NCBI RefSeq assembly: GCF_030553055.1
Contig: NZ_CP130713.1
Span: forward strand, 310,001-374,000
Direction of reading: 5' to 3'
Length of the DNA stretch: 64,000 nucleotides
Origin: Streptomyces sp. XD-27
GTDB taxonomy: Bacteria > Actinomycetota > Actinomycetes > Streptomycetales > Streptomycetaceae
Below are positions 1-8,840 of the stretch, one piece after another. The notes beneath the pieces were generated by a model that saw nothing but the letters and a program-made list of their open reading frames with translations, searched no databases and was not told the origin of the DNA. Position 1 is the first letter of the stretch, and every line of letters begins with the position of its first letter. A program made the translations under genes and the position numbers.

Positions 1-1
1 G

Positions 2-703
2 CTCGGGCTGGGGCTGCGCCCGGCGCAGCCGGTGCTCAGCCTCGGCACGTCCGGCACCGTCTACGCCGTAGCGACCCGCCGCCCGACCGACGCCACCGGG
101 GTGGTCGCGGGGTTCGCGGACGCCCGCGAGGCATGGCTGCCGCTCGCCTGCACGCTGAACTGCACGCTCGCCGTCGACCGGATCGCAGGCCTCCTCGGCC
201 GCGACCGGGAGGCGGTCGAACCGGGCGGGACGGCCGTGCTGCTGCCGTACCTCGACGGCGAACGCACTCCTCATCTGCCGGTCGCCGCCGGCCTGCTGTA
301 CGGACTGCGGCACGGCACGACCCCAGGGCAGGTGCTCCAGGCCGCCTACGACGGGGCCACCCGCACGCTCCTCGGCGCGCTCGACCGGGTCCTCGGCGCG
401 GACGCCGACCCCGCCGTGCCGCTGCTGCTCATCGGTGGCGGCGCGCGGGGCACGGCGTGGCGGGAGACGGTGCGCCGGTTGTCCGGGCGGCCGGTGGTCG
501 TGCCGGACGCCGGGGAGCCGGTGGCGCTCGGCGCCGCGGCGCAGGCCGCGGGCCTGCTGCTCGGTGAGGACCCGGCGGCGGTGGCGCGGCGCTGGGGGAC
601 GGCGGACGGCCCGGTCCACGAAGCCGTCGAGCGCGATGAGGAGGCGCTGGCGCGGATCGGTGCGGTGCTGGCGGAGGCCGAGGGGCTGCTGCGGCACGGG
701 TGA
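2..703 (+). CDS. xylB: Xylulokinase (FGGY family), C-terminal part
   Basis: Sugar kinase of the FGGY family, phosphorylating D-xylulose to xylulose 5-phosphate in the cytoplasm. Only the C-terminal ~233 residues are present; the frame is open to the left edge, so the N-terminal half lies outside. Visible family motifs are the LGTSGTVYAV segment at the start of the second actin-like domain, the DGERTPHLP segment, and the glycine-rich LLIGGGARGTAWRE nucleotide-binding loop followed by PVALGAAAQAAGL near the end. Glycerol and gluconate kinases share the fold, but these motifs fit xylulokinase best. It is on the same strand as two encapsulin genes 3.1 kb downstream, which matters because xylulose kinases have been reported as Family 2 encapsulin cargo. 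Any N-terminal cargo extension cannot be checked here. Confidence 0.85.
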   Translation, partial: LGLGLRPAQPVLSLGTSGTVYAVATRRPTDATGVVAGFADAREAWLPLACTLNCTLAVDRIAGLLGRDREAVEPGGTAVLLPYLDGERTPHLPVAAGLLYGLRHGTTPGQVLQAAYDGATRTLLGALDRVLGADADPAVPLLLIGGGARGTAWRETVRRLSGRPVVVPDAGEPVALGAAAQAAGLLLGEDPAAVARRWGTADGPVHEAVERDEEALARIGAVLAEAEGLLRHG

Positions 704-788
704 GGGCTGGGCCGGGACGGCCCGTACACGGTCACGCGCCTGCTCGGCCGGGGCCTTGCGCCTGCCCCCCACGGCGCCGTCGCGTCAC

Positions 789-806
789 CGGCCCGTTACC
801 GGGCCG
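789..806. terminator. Hairpin between convergent genes
   Basis: A perfect 7-bp stem (CGGCCCG / CGGGCCG) with loop TTAC lies between the convergent ends of the xylulokinase and GNAT genes. It has no T-run, as is usual in Streptomyces. It probably terminates transcription in both directions. Confidence 0.5.
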
Positions 807-810
807 CGGC

Positions 811-1298
811 TCACAGCCGGATGTGCATCACGTGCAGTCCGACAAATCCCTTGGTCGGGTGATGGAACGCCTCGGGAACGGTCCCGACCACCTCGAAGCC
901 CAAGGAGCGGTAGAGCGCGACCGCGTTGGTGTTCGTCTCGGCCACCGCGTTGAACTGCATGGCCCGGTAGCCCTCCGTACGCGCCCACTCCAGCGCGTGC
1001 GTGCACAGCGCCCGCCCGACGCCGCGCCCCTGGTGTTCGGGGCCACCATGAAGCTGGCGCTGGAGACATGGGCGCCGGGACCCATCTGGTTGGGGTTCAT
1101 CTTGGCCGTGCCGAGCACGGTGCCCCGCTCGTCGACGGCGACGACGGCGCGACCCGGCGCGGCGGGCAGCCAGATCTCGCGGGCGAACCGTTCGTCCATC
1201 TCTCGCGGATAGGTGAAAGTCTCGCCCGCCGCGGTGATCTGACGCAGTATCGGCCAAATGGCGGGCCAGTCGTCGTCAGTCACGGTCCTGATCAGCAT
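811..1298 (-). CDS. GNAT-family N-acetyltransferase, frameshifted as sequenced
   Basis: Acetyl-CoA-dependent N-acetyltransferase of the GNAT superfamily; substrate unknown. The protein starts MLIRTVTDDDWPAIWPI (ATG at 1298) and reads in one frame to MVAPNTRG. It continues in another frame as RGVGRALCTHALEWA, the acetyl-CoA pyrophosphate-binding loop, and ends NTNAVALYRSLGFEVVGT, the usual GNAT C-terminal motif. Adding one base near 1021-1030 restores a 162-residue protein, so this is one of the single-base losses seen throughout the window. The two halves are otherwise typical. It is convergent with the xylulokinase. Confidence 0.75.
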
Positions 1299-1359
1299 GG
1301 CGCCAGCATGGCATCGGATCAGCCAACCCGCCATCACTTTACGATAAGCATATGACTGA

Positions 1360-2220
1360 TTACCTTACGTTTCGAAGGAAGTCCTCCAGTCCGGCCAGAT
1401 CGTCCGTGTTGAGATGATCCACACCCGCCGCCAGCAGTTCCCGCCAGACAGCCTCGCGCGCCGGCCCCGCCAGGTCGGGGGTGGCCCAGAAGCGGACCCG
1501 CTGACCCTCCGCGTGCGCCGCGCCGACGATCCGCCGCAGCGTGTCCCGCTCGGCCGGCGGCATCGGGCCGACGCCCCGCCAGGTGAAGCTCTGCGTCCAG
1601 TTGCTGCTGATCAGCGGGATGAAGGAGGCCGGGACGCCGCTGCCGAGGTCCTCCAGCCGCCCGTCGTAGAAGGCCCGGCGCACGCGTTCGGCCTCCATCG
1701 GGCCCCGGGCGGCCCGGTCGCCGGAGATGACGGCGGTGACCGCGCCGCGCCACACCTTGCCCCCGACGGCGGTGCTCAGCATCGGGCCGTAGCGGCGCAG
1801 CCGCCTGGCGAGTTCCCGATAGGTGGGGTCGCCGGCGGTCTTGATGTCGATGAGCAGTTGGAGGGAGAGGTCGTGGCCGCGGTAGACGCGGCCGTGGTTC
1901 GCTCTCACCCGGCGCGCCAGCGGGTCCAGATAGAGCGCTTCCAGCGTGCGGGCCGGGTCGAGGTCGACCTCGTCGTGGGCGACGAGCAGTTGCCCGTCGA
2001 CCAGCCAGATGTCGGCCTCGACGCTGCCGAAGCCGTGGGAGAGCGCGTCGGCGAGCGGGCGCGGGTGCTCGTAGTCGTTGTGGGCGTGGGCCCGCGCCAG
2101 CGGCGGCAGGCCCCGCGCCGCTCCGGCGGCGTGCGCGGGGGCGGCCACCGCGCCGACCGCTCCGCCGGCCGCGGCGGCTCCGAGGACGACGACGAAGGAA
2201 CGGCGGCTGCGGCTGACCAT
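1360..2220 (-). CDS. Secreted AIM6/PI-PLC-like phosphodiesterase
   Basis: A 286-residue exported protein of the TIM-barrel phosphodiesterase superfamily (PI-PLC X / glycerophosphodiester phosphodiesterase type, closest to the AIM6-like group). The N-terminus has an arginine-rich start (SRSRRSFVVVLGAAAAGGAVGA) and an AHA cleavage region, so a secretory, possibly Tat, signal is likely. The motif HAHNDYEHPRPLADAL followed by SVEADIWLVDGQLLVAHDE places the catalytic His and acidic metal ligands as in this superfamily. The end (GVDHLNTDDLAGLEDFL) is the usual last barrel strand. The physiological substrate is unknown. It is transcribed away from the rightward NAGPA-like gene. Confidence 0.75.
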   Translation of the reverse strand: MVSRSRRSFVVVLGAAAAGGAVGAVAAPAHAAGAARGLPPLARAHAHNDYEHPRPLADALSHGFGSVEADIWLVDGQLLVAHDEVDLDPARTLEALYLDPLARRVRANHGRVYRGHDLSLQLLIDIKTAGDPTYRELARRLRRYGPMLSTAVGGKVWRGAVTAVISGDRAARGPMEAERVRRAFYDGRLEDLGSGVPASFIPLISSNWTQSFTWRGVGPMPPAERDTLRRIVGAAHAEGQRVRFWATPDLAGPAREAVWRELLAAGVDHLNTDDLAGLEDFLRNVR

Positions 2221-2439
2221 GGGGACCTCCCGGTCGGCGGCCCGGCAGGGGCCGGGGCCGCACTGGGCTGTACGCGGCGGACGCCAGTGAGTATCGGGGC
2301 ATCGGGGCGCGATGGGCAGAGGCGTATGCAGAGTTCCGCCGCCGGTCCCCGGCCATTTCCCCCTCGTTCCCGCGCCCCGTGGTGAAGTCCGGGCGGCGGC
2401 TGGCAGTTATCGATGGTTACCGGGCCCTCTGGAGGGAAC

Positions 2440-3690
2440 GTGACACGACGCATTTACGGCGGCCGGGCGCGTGCGACGGTCGCGGTCATCACCGCGTGGG
2501 CGGCGCTGTTCGGCGTCGAGCTGACCGGGGCGCGCGCCGCCCAAGGCGCCCCCACCGACCCGCAGTTCATCACCCGGTCGGCGCCGGCCCCGGGTGTGAA
2601 GTACGAGGGGTTCACCCTGTCCACCCCGCGCGGCGACGCGTACGGGCATCTGCTGACGGTCGACCTGGGCAACCCGCGCGTCGGGCTGGACCTGGTCTAC
2701 CCGGGGGCGGTCGGCGCCCGCGCCCCGGTCTCCCGGCTGGCCGACGCCCGCGGCGCGGTGGCCGCCGTCAACGGCGACTTCTTCCACCTCACCGAGACAC
2801 AGCACCCGGGGGTCCAGGCGACCGGGGCGCCGGTCGGCCCGGCGGTGGCCGGCGGGCAGCGGCTGAAGGCGGCCGTGCCCGACGGCCAGCGCTTCGGCCC
2901 CGCGCTGCCCCCGGGCACCGGCACGGAGAACGTCATCGGGATCGGCATGAACCGCCGGGCGCGGGTGGACCGGCTGTCGCTGCGCGGTACGGTGCGCACC
3001 CCGCGGGGCACGCTGCCGCTGCGCGGGCTGAACCAGTACGCGGTGGCCGTGGGCGGCGTCGGCGCGTTCACCACGGACTGGGGCACGACGTCCCGGGTGC
3101 GCGCGACCTGCGGTACGGACACCGACCGGGCGGCCCCGTGCAGCACGGAGACCTACGAGGTGACGGTCCGGAAGGGCCGCGTCGCGAAGGTGTCCGAGAC
3201 GCCGGGCCAGGGGCGGATCGCCCCCAAGACGGTGGTGCTGGTCGGCCGGGAGGCGGGCGCCCGGGCACTGCGCAAGCTGCGCGTCGGGGACCGCATCCAC
3301 CTGGGATACCGGCTGGTGGCGACCGAGCGGGTACCGCTGGCGTTCGCGGTCGGCGGCTTCCCCATCGTCCGCAAGGGCCGCCCGCTGGACGGGCTGGACC
3401 AGCGCACCGCCGCCGTGCGCACCTGCGCGGGCGTCGGCGCGGGCGGGCGCCGGTTCTATCTGCTGGTCCTGGACGGCGGGCCGGAGTACCGCTCCGGGCT
3501 GACGATGAGCGAACTGGCGGAGGTGATGCGCCGCTTCGGCGCCAGGGACGCGGTCAACCTCGACGGAGGCGGCTCCTCGACGCTCGTCACCCGCGACCCG
3601 GGCTCGGCGGAGGTCACCGTACGGAACCATCCGTCGGCCGGCGCCGAGCGGCCCGTCCCCAATGGCATCGGAGTATTCACCCGAACTTAA
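2440..3690 (+). CDS. Secreted phosphodiester glycosidase (NAGPA/DUF2233 family)
   Basis: A 416-residue exported protein with the phosphodiester glycosidase (NAGPA-type, DUF2233) domain, which hydrolyses sugar phosphodiesters. The GTG start at 2440 is chosen because GGAGGG lies 4-5 bases upstream; a longer frame from 2413 lacks a comparable site. Residues ~1-35 form a signal peptide ending ARAAQGA. The core has AAVNGDFFHLTET, VGGFPIVRKG, and the C-terminal DAVNLDGGGSSTLVT and VPNGIGVFTR motifs that define the family. The gene ends 117 bp before the first encapsulin gene on the same strand; whether they are co-transcribed is not clear. Confidence 0.85.
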   Translation: MTRRIYGGRARATVAVITAWAALFGVELTGARAAQGAPTDPQFITRSAPAPGVKYEGFTLSTPRGDAYGHLLTVDLGNPRVGLDLVYPGAVGARAPVSRLADARGAVAAVNGDFFHLTETQHPGVQATGAPVGPAVAGGQRLKAAVPDGQRFGPALPPGTGTENVIGIGMNRRARVDRLSLRGTVRTPRGTLPLRGLNQYAVAVGGVGAFTTDWGTTSRVRATCGTDTDRAAPCSTETYEVTVRKGRVAKVSETPGQGRIAPKTVVLVGREAGARALRKLRVGDRIHLGYRLVATERVPLAFAVGGFPIVRKGRPLDGLDQRTAAVRTCAGVGAGGRRFYLLVLDGGPEYRSGLTMSELAEVMRRFGARDAVNLDGGGSSTLVTRDPGSAEVTVRNHPSAGAERPVPNGIGVFTRT

Positions 3691-3807
3691 CTACGCGATC
3701 ATGCCACCCATTTGAGTGACTGCGGTTTTCAAATACCGCTGGTAGCTTCGGAGTTGCGCACGCGCAATTCCAATCAGCTGTCCGTACAGGGTGGGTGGAC
3801 ATTCTTC

Positions 3808-5220
3808 ATGACGACTTCGGTGGAATCCCGTTCCGACGCGGCGGGTCCGCAGCCGCAGCTGAGTCTGGGGACTTCGGCCGCACGGAATCTGGCGACCACG
3901 ACCAAGTCCGTCCCGCAAATGCAGGGGATCAGCTCGCGGTGGCTGCTGCGGCTGCTGCCGTGGGTGCAGGTCTCCGGCGGTACGTACCGCGTGAACCGGC
4001 GGCTGACGCACACCCTCGGCGACGGCCGGGTGGAATTCGTCTCGACCGGGGCCGAGGTGCGGGTCATTCCGGTGGAGCTGCGTGAGCTGCCCCTGCTACG
4101 GGACTTCACGGACGGGGACGTCCTGGAGTCGCTGGCGGACCGGTTCCGGCAGCGGGAGCTGGCTCCCGGGGAGCTGCTGACCGAGGCGGGCCTGCCGGCC
4201 GACGAGCTGGTGCTCATCGCGCACGGCAAGGTGGACAGGCTCGGGCCGGGCGCGTATGACCAGCCCACGGTGCTGGGCACCCTGGCCGACGGCGACTACC
4301 TGGGCGACCGGGCCCTGGCCGCGGCCGACCCCGGCACCTGGGAATTCACGGCTCGGGCGGCGACGTCGACCACGGTGCTGGTGCTGGCCCGGGCGGAGTT
4401 CGAGGCACTCCTGGCCCGTTCCGATCGGCTGCGGGCGCACCTGGAGGCGTTCCGCGCGGCGCCGTCGCCGGCGCAGAACGAGCACGGTGAGGCGGCCATC
4501 GACGTCGCGTCGGGACACGCGGGCGAGCCGGCCCTGCCGGGCGTCTTCGCGGACTACGACCTGGCTCCGCGGGAGTACGAGCTGAGTGTGGCGCAGACCG
4601 TGCTGCGGGTGCACACCCGGGTCGCCGATCTGTACAACGAGCCGATGAACCAGGTGGAGCAGCAGCTCCGGCTGACCGTCGAGGCGCTGCGCGAGCGCCA
4701 GGAGCACGAGCTGGTCAACAACCGCGAGTTCGGACTGCTGCACAACGCCGACCTCAAGCAGCGCCTCCACACCCGCAGCGGCCCGCCGACCCCCGACGAC
4801 CTGGACGAACTGCTGGCCACCGTATGGAAGGACCCGGAGTTCATCCTGGCCCACCCGCGGGCGATCGCCGCCATGGGCCGCGAGTTCAACAGCCGCGGGC
4901 TGGTGCCGCAGAGCGTCGATGTGGGCGGACACGCACTGCCGGCCTGGCGCGGTGTGCCGATCTTCCCGTGCAACAAGATCCCGGTGAGCCGGAGCGGGGT
5001 GAGCTCGCTGCTGGTGCTGCGCACCGGGGAGGAGCAGCAGGGCGTCGTCGGACTGCACCGGACCGGAATTCCCGACGAATACCAGCCGGGGCTCTCGGTC
5101 CGCTTCATGGGGATCAGCGATAAGGCCATCATCTCGTATCTCGTCAGCGTCTACTACTCCGCCGCCGTGCTGGTGCCCGACGCGTTGGGAATTCTCGAGA
5201 ACGTCGAAGTCGGCCACTGA
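3808..5220 (+). CDS. Family 2B encapsulin nanocompartment shell protein, copy 1
   Basis: HK97-fold shell protein of a bacterial nanocompartment, 470 residues. It has a short variable N-terminus, a conserved segment ~17-90 ([27 protein letters not shown]), an inserted cyclic-nucleotide-binding-like domain ~92-215 ([27 protein letters not shown]), then the main shell domain with [20 protein letters not shown] and [24 protein letters not shown]. The inserted domain separates Family 2B from Family 2A. The phosphate-binding cassette of true cAMP binders is not clearly conserved, so ligand binding is uncertain. The start is ATG at 3808 with a G-rich site upstream. Copy 2 follows after 59 bp with no terminator in between, so the two are probably co-expressed and may co-assemble. 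Confidence 0.9.
   Translation: MTTSVESRSDAAGPQPQLSLGTSAARNLATTTKSVPQMQGISSRWLLRLLPWVQVSGGTYRVNRRLTHTLGDGRVEFVSTGAEVRVIPVELRELPLLRDFTDGDVLESLADRFRQRELAPGELLTEAGLPADELVLIAHGKVDRLGPGAYDQPTVLGTLADGDYLGDRALAAADPGTWEFTARAATSTTVLVLARAEFEALLARSDRLRAHLEAFRAAPSPAQNEHGEAAIDVASGHAGEPALPGVFADYDLAPREYELSVAQTVLRVHTRVADLYNEPMNQVEQQLRLTVEALRERQEHELVNNREFGLLHNADLKQRLHTRSGPPTPDDLDELLATVWKDPEFILAHPRAIAAMGREFNSRGLVPQSVDVGGHALPAWRGVPIFPCNKIPVSRSGVSSLLVLRTGEEQQGVVGLHRTGIPDEYQPGLSVRFMGISDKAIISYLVSVYYSAAVLVPDALGILENVEVGH
4642..4815 (+). repeat. 174-bp perfect direct repeat, copy A (inside encapsulin 1)
   Basis: This tract is identical base for base with 6093-6266 in the neighbouring encapsulin gene, while flanking sequence differs at many synonymous sites. 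It encodes residues 279-336 (PMNQVEQQ through DDLDELL). Recent gene conversion is the simplest explanation. Confidence 0.9.
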
Positions 5221-5279
5221 CGCCGGCGCATCACCGCCCCCCACGTCCTTCACGTACAGAAATCGGGTGAATACCTGCC

Positions 5280-6668
5280 ATGACCACGTCAGTGGACTCC
5301 GTTGAGCCGCAGCTGAGCCTCGGTACCCCTGCGGCCCGGAATCTCGCGACGACCACCAAGTCCGTCCCGCAGATGCAGGCCATCTCCTCCCGTTGGCTGC
5401 TGCGCGTGCTGCCCTGGATGCAGGTGCAGGCCGGTACATACCGGGTGAACAGGCGGCTGAGCTACACCCTGGGCGACGGCCGGGTGGAGTTCGTCTCGAC
5501 CGGCTCCGAGGTGCGGGTCATCCCACCGGAGCTGGGCGAACTGCCGCTGCTGCGCGGCTTCACGGACACCGCCGCGCTGGAGAGCCTCGCCGACCGGTTC
5601 ATCCAGCGGCAGTACGCCCCGGGCGACGTGATCGTCGAGGCCGGGCGGCCCGCGGGCGAGGTCGTCCTCATCGCCCACGGCAAGGTCGACATGCGGGGCC
5701 CCGGCGCGTACGACCAGACCGCCTCGCTCGGCGTGCTGGCGGACGGCGACTACTTCGGCGACGACGTGCTGACCGGTCCGGAGCGGGACTGGGAGTTCAC
5801 GGTCAAGGCCGTCACCCGCACCACGGTGCTCGCCCTGTCGCGCAGCGCCTTCGCGGAACTGGCCGACCGGTCCGCCGCGCTTCGGGCCCACCTGGAGGCC
5901 GCAGCGGACCAGCCCGAACCGCCGCAGAACCGGCGCGGGGAGGCCGACATCGCCGTGACCTCCGGCCATGTCGGCGAGCCGACGCTGCCGGGGACGTACG
6001 CGGACTACGAACTCGCCCCGCGCGAGTACGAGTTGAGCGTGGCGCAGACGGTGCTTCAGGTGCACACCCGGGTCGCGGACCTCTACAACGACCCGATGAA
6101 CCAGGTGGAGCAGCAGCTCCGGCTGACCGTCGAGGCGCTGCGCGAGCGCCAGGAGCACGAGCTGGTCAACAACCGCGAGTTCGGACTGCTGCACAACGCC
6201 GACCTCAAGCAGCGCCTCCACACCCGCAGCGGCCCGCCGACCCCCGACGACCTGGACGAACTGCTGTCGCGGCGCCGCAAGACGCAGTATCTGCTGGCGC
6301 ATCCGCGCACGATCGCCGCGTTCGGCCGCGAGTGCAACAGCCGCGGGCTGTATCCGCAGGGCATGGAGGTGCTGGGGTCCTCGGTGCGGTCCTGGCGCGG
6401 TGTGCCGCTGCTGCCGTGCAACAAGATCCCGATCAGCGAGACGGGGACCAGCTCGATCGTCGCGCTGCGCACCGGCGAGGAGAACCAGGGCGTCATCGGC
6501 CTCCACCAGACCGGCATCCCCGATGAGTACGAGCCGAGCCTGAACGTCAGGTTCATGGGCATCAACGACAAGGCCGTGACGTCGTACCTGGTCAGCGCCT
6601 ACTACTCGGCCGCGGTGCTGGTGCCGGACGCGCTCGGCGTGCTGGAGGACGTCGAGATCGGACGGTAG
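5280..6668 (+). CDS. Family 2B encapsulin nanocompartment shell protein, copy 2
   Basis: Second HK97-fold shell protein, 462 residues, paralogous to the preceding gene over its full length. It has the same order of parts: N-terminal segment ([16 protein letters not shown]), cNMP-binding-like insertion at ~82-205 ([12 protein letters not shown]), then the shell domain with the same [13 protein letters not shown] and [23 protein letters not shown] motifs. The insertion and the last third diverge from copy 1, while 174 bp in the middle are identical. No terpene cyclase, polyprenyl transferase or cysteine desulfurase lies next to either shell gene. The ribosome-binding site (CGGGTGA) is weak, which suggests lower expression or coupling to copy 1. 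Confidence 0.9.
   Translation: MTTSVDSVEPQLSLGTPAARNLATTTKSVPQMQAISSRWLLRVLPWMQVQAGTYRVNRRLSYTLGDGRVEFVSTGSEVRVIPPELGELPLLRGFTDTAALESLADRFIQRQYAPGDVIVEAGRPAGEVVLIAHGKVDMRGPGAYDQTASLGVLADGDYFGDDVLTGPERDWEFTVKAVTRTTVLALSRSAFAELADRSAALRAHLEAAADQPEPPQNRRGEADIAVTSGHVGEPTLPGTYADYELAPREYELSVAQTVLQVHTRVADLYNDPMNQVEQQLRLTVEALRERQEHELVNNREFGLLHNADLKQRLHTRSGPPTPDDLDELLSRRRKTQYLLAHPRTIAAFGRECNSRGLYPQGMEVLGSSVRSWRGVPLLPCNKIPISETGTSSIVALRTGEENQGVIGLHQTGIPDEYEPSLNVRFMGINDKAVTSYLVSAYYSAAVLVPDALGVLEDVEIGR
6093..6266 (+). repeat. 174-bp perfect direct repeat, copy B (inside encapsulin 2)
   Basis: Partner of 4642-4815. It encodes residues 272-329 of the second shell protein. The identity starts at CCGATGAACCAG and stops at GACGAACTGCTG. 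Confidence 0.9.
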
Positions 6669-6690
6669 TCCCGGCCCTCGTACGGGTCGG

Positions 6691-6724
6691 CGGGGTGCGG
6701 TCCGGCGGTCAGGGCCGCACCCCG
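6691..6724. terminator. Bidirectional hairpin terminator
   Basis: A perfect 10-bp stem (CGGGGTGCGG / CCGCACCCCG) with a 14-nt loop sits between the end of encapsulin 2 and the convergent small membrane-protein gene, overlapping the last codons of the latter. Confidence 0.65.
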
Positions 6725-6903
6725 CTGACCACGTCCGCCGTGGCGGCGATGCCCTGCGAGATGGTCGGCGCGACGCTGCTGCCCGCGAGGCAGAAGCCCA
6801 GCAGGCAGCAGACCAGGGCGTGACTGAACCGCAGACCACCGTTGCGCAGGAAGAGCACCGCCAGGATCAGGAGCAGTAGGACCACGGAGATCGAAATGAC
6901 CAT
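6709..6903 (-). CDS. Small membrane protein of unknown function
   Basis: A 64-residue protein with two hydrophobic segments (VISISVVLLLLILAVLFL, then HALVCCLLGFCLAGSSVA), an RNGG linker between them and a short C-terminal tail. The ATG at 6903 is chosen because AGGAGG stands 6 bases upstream; the longer frame from 7032 adds a low-complexity stretch without such a site. I do not recognise a characterised family, although short two-helix proteins of this type recur in Streptomyces genomes. Confidence 0.65.
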   Translation of the reverse strand: MVISISVVLLLLILAVLFLRNGGLRFSHALVCCLLGFCLAGSSVAPTISQGIAATADVVSGVRP

Positions 6904-7104
6904 GGCGAGCCTCCTCGGGCCGTTTCGGCTGATCGGGACCGGGCCGCCAGTCTCACCCACGGCGGGGCCGCCACCTGGGCAATCAGGGTGCTCCGAACGG
7001 GTGAAGGTCGTCGGTTCGAACGCCCCGGACACGCCGACAGACCGGGCGCGTCAGGCCCATGCGGCGGAGGCCCCGGCCTCCGGTCCGTGCTCCGGTCCCT
7101 GCCG

Positions 7105-7791
7105 TCAGGCGTCGTGCGCGGCAGTGGTGGAGCCGTCGGCCGTCAGCTCCGCCCAGTGCGCCGTACGGTCGCACCAGCGCTCCAGGAGCGTCCGGTCGTG
7201 GCCGACGGTGAGCAGGCCGGCGCCGCTGTCGCGGCGGTAGTCCTCCACCACGGCGACGAGCGCGGCCGTCGTGGAGGCGTCCAGCATCGCCGTCATCTCG
7301 TCGCAGATCAGCCAGCGGGGACGCAGGACAAGCGCCCGCGCGAGGCAGGCGCGCTGCAACTGCCCGTCGCTGACCTCGTGCGGCCGTCGCGCCAGCAGGT
7401 CGTCCGAGAGGCCGACGGTCTCGGCCCAGACGCGGACGGCGTCGGCGGCGTCGGTCCGCCGTCCGGTGGCGCGCAGCGGCTCGGCGATGATGTCGCGCAG
7501 CCGCAGCCGGGGGTCGGCGGAGAGCCGTGGCTGCTGGAACACCACACCGCAGGCGGTGCGCTGGGCGCGTGGCGCGCGGTGCCGCCAGCCGCGTACCGGC
7601 TCGCCGTCCAGCACGACGGTGCCCGCGTCGGGCCGGTGCAACAGGGCGGCGACCCGCGCCAGGGTGGACTTGCCGCAGCCGCTCGGCCCGAGCAGCCCGA
7701 CGGCCTCACCGGGGCGTACGGTCAGGGACACGCCGTGGAAGACGGGCCGGCGGGGGGTGTACCCGGCGGTGATACCGCGCAGCTCAAGCAT
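7105..7791 (-). CDS. nikE: Nickel/peptide ABC transporter ATP-binding protein (NikE/DppF type)
   Basis: Second ATPase of a five-gene ABC importer, 228 residues. Walker A is GPSGCGKST, the Q-loop is FQQPRLS, the signature is VSDGQLQRACLARAL (a less usual VSDGQ form) and Walker B is LICDEMTAMLD, followed by the VGHD switch histidine. The ATG at 7791 overlaps the stop of nikD (7784-7786), so the two are translationally coupled. The raw sequence joins nikD and nikE into one long frame, but that is caused by a lost base in nikD. It works at the inner face of the membrane with NikB/C/D. Confidence 0.8.
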   Translation of the reverse strand: MLELRGITAGYTPRRPVFHGVSLTVRPGEAVGLLGPSGCGKSTLARVAALLHRPDAGTVVLDGEPVRGWRHRAPRAQRTACGVVFQQPRLSADPRLRLRDIIAEPLRATGRRTDAADAVRVWAETVGLSDDLLARRPHEVSDGQLQRACLARALVLRPRWLICDEMTAMLDASTTAALVAVVEDYRRDSGAGLLTVGHDRTLLERWCDRTAHWAELTADGSTTAAHDA

Positions 7792-8840
7792 CGGCACGCT
7801 CCTCGGCAGAGTCCGGGGCGGGTCCCTCGGCGGCCTCCGGGGCGGGCTCCTCAGCGCACTGCCGGGCCGGTTCCGGCGCGTGGTGGCAGGCCACGCCTCC
7901 GACGAACGCGGGGCGGGTGGCGCAGGTCTCGGTGGCGCGGTCGCAGCGCGCGGCGAAGGCACAGCCGTCGGCAGATCACCGAGTTCCGGCGGCATGCCGG
8001 GGATCGGGGTGAAGGCCCGGTCGGGGAGCGCCGCCAGCAGGCCGCGCGCGTACGGATGCCGGGGGCCGGGCGCGCCGAAGAACGCGGCGGCGGGGGCGAT
8101 CTCCACGATCCGCCCCGCGTACATCACGGCCACCCGGTCCGCGATGCGCTCGGCCGCCGCCAGGTCGTGGGTGATGATCAGCAGTGCCCGGCCGTCGTCG
8201 GTGTGGCGGCGCAGTTCGTCGACGGTGCGCTCCACCAGGTCGCGGTCGAGTCCGGTGGTCGGCTCGTCGGCGAGGAGCAGTGGCGCGTCGCCGACGAGGG
8301 CGAGCGCGGTGGCGGCGCGCTGCGCGAGGCCGCCGGAGAGCTGGTGCGGGTAGCGGTCGAGGTGGTCGGCGGGGAACGCGGCGCGGGCGGCGGCGGCCTC
8401 GGCGGCGGTCCGCAGGCTGCTCCGGGGGGTGCCGGTCAGCTCCCGTACGGTCTCCTCCAGTTGGGAGCGTACGGTGCGTACGGGGGTGAGATGCGCGGCC
8501 GGGCTCTGCGGGATCAGGCCGACGCGGCGGCCGCGGACGGTGCGGGCGAGGGTGCGCTCGTCGGCGGCGGGCAGGTCGAGTCCGTCGGCCAGCAGGGCGC
8601 TGCCCGCCGTGCGGGCGTTGCCGGGGAGCAGGCCGAGGAGCGCCGAGGCGAGCACGGACTTGCCGCAGCCGGACTCACCGACCAGGGCCAGGCACTCCCC
8701 GCCGCCAGGTCGAAGGTGGCGTCGGTGACGGCGGCGATCTCCCGTCCGCCGCGCATCCGGAAGGCGACGGACAGCCCGCGCACGCGCAGGACGGGTGCGG
8801 TTCGCGTCGTCGGCTCCCGGAGTGTCGTCCGCGTCGTCAC
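7784..8840 (-). CDS. nikD: Nickel/peptide ABC transporter ATP-binding protein (NikD/DppD type), frameshifted twice as sequenced
   Basis: First ATPase of the importer. It begins at GTG 8840, overlapping the stop of nikC as GTGA. It has the Walker A region GESGCGKS once a missing G is restored at 8697-8700, signature LSGGLAQRAATALAL and Walker B LLADEPTTGLD. After PGMPPELGDLP a second base is missing near 7970. Restoring it gives the usual oligopeptide/nickel ATPase tail, DGCAFAARCDRATETC and HHAPEP, ending in TGA at 7784-7786. The repaired length is 352 residues. Both breaks are single-base losses in G/C runs and I regard them as sequence errors. Confidence 0.75.

Noticed and set aside
5289..6839. 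Long minus-strand open frame opposite encapsulin 2
   Set aside because: It is a shadow of high-GC codon bias, rich in Arg, Gly, Val and Leu without any family motif.
6995..7035. tRNA-like GGTTCGAACGCC sequence
   Set aside because: No acceptor, D or anticodon stem can be built around it.
7105..8655. A single fused double-ATPase protein
   Set aside because: The middle part lacks the conserved nikD tail in this frame; restoring one base near 7970 gives a normal tail and a stop that overlaps the nikE start.
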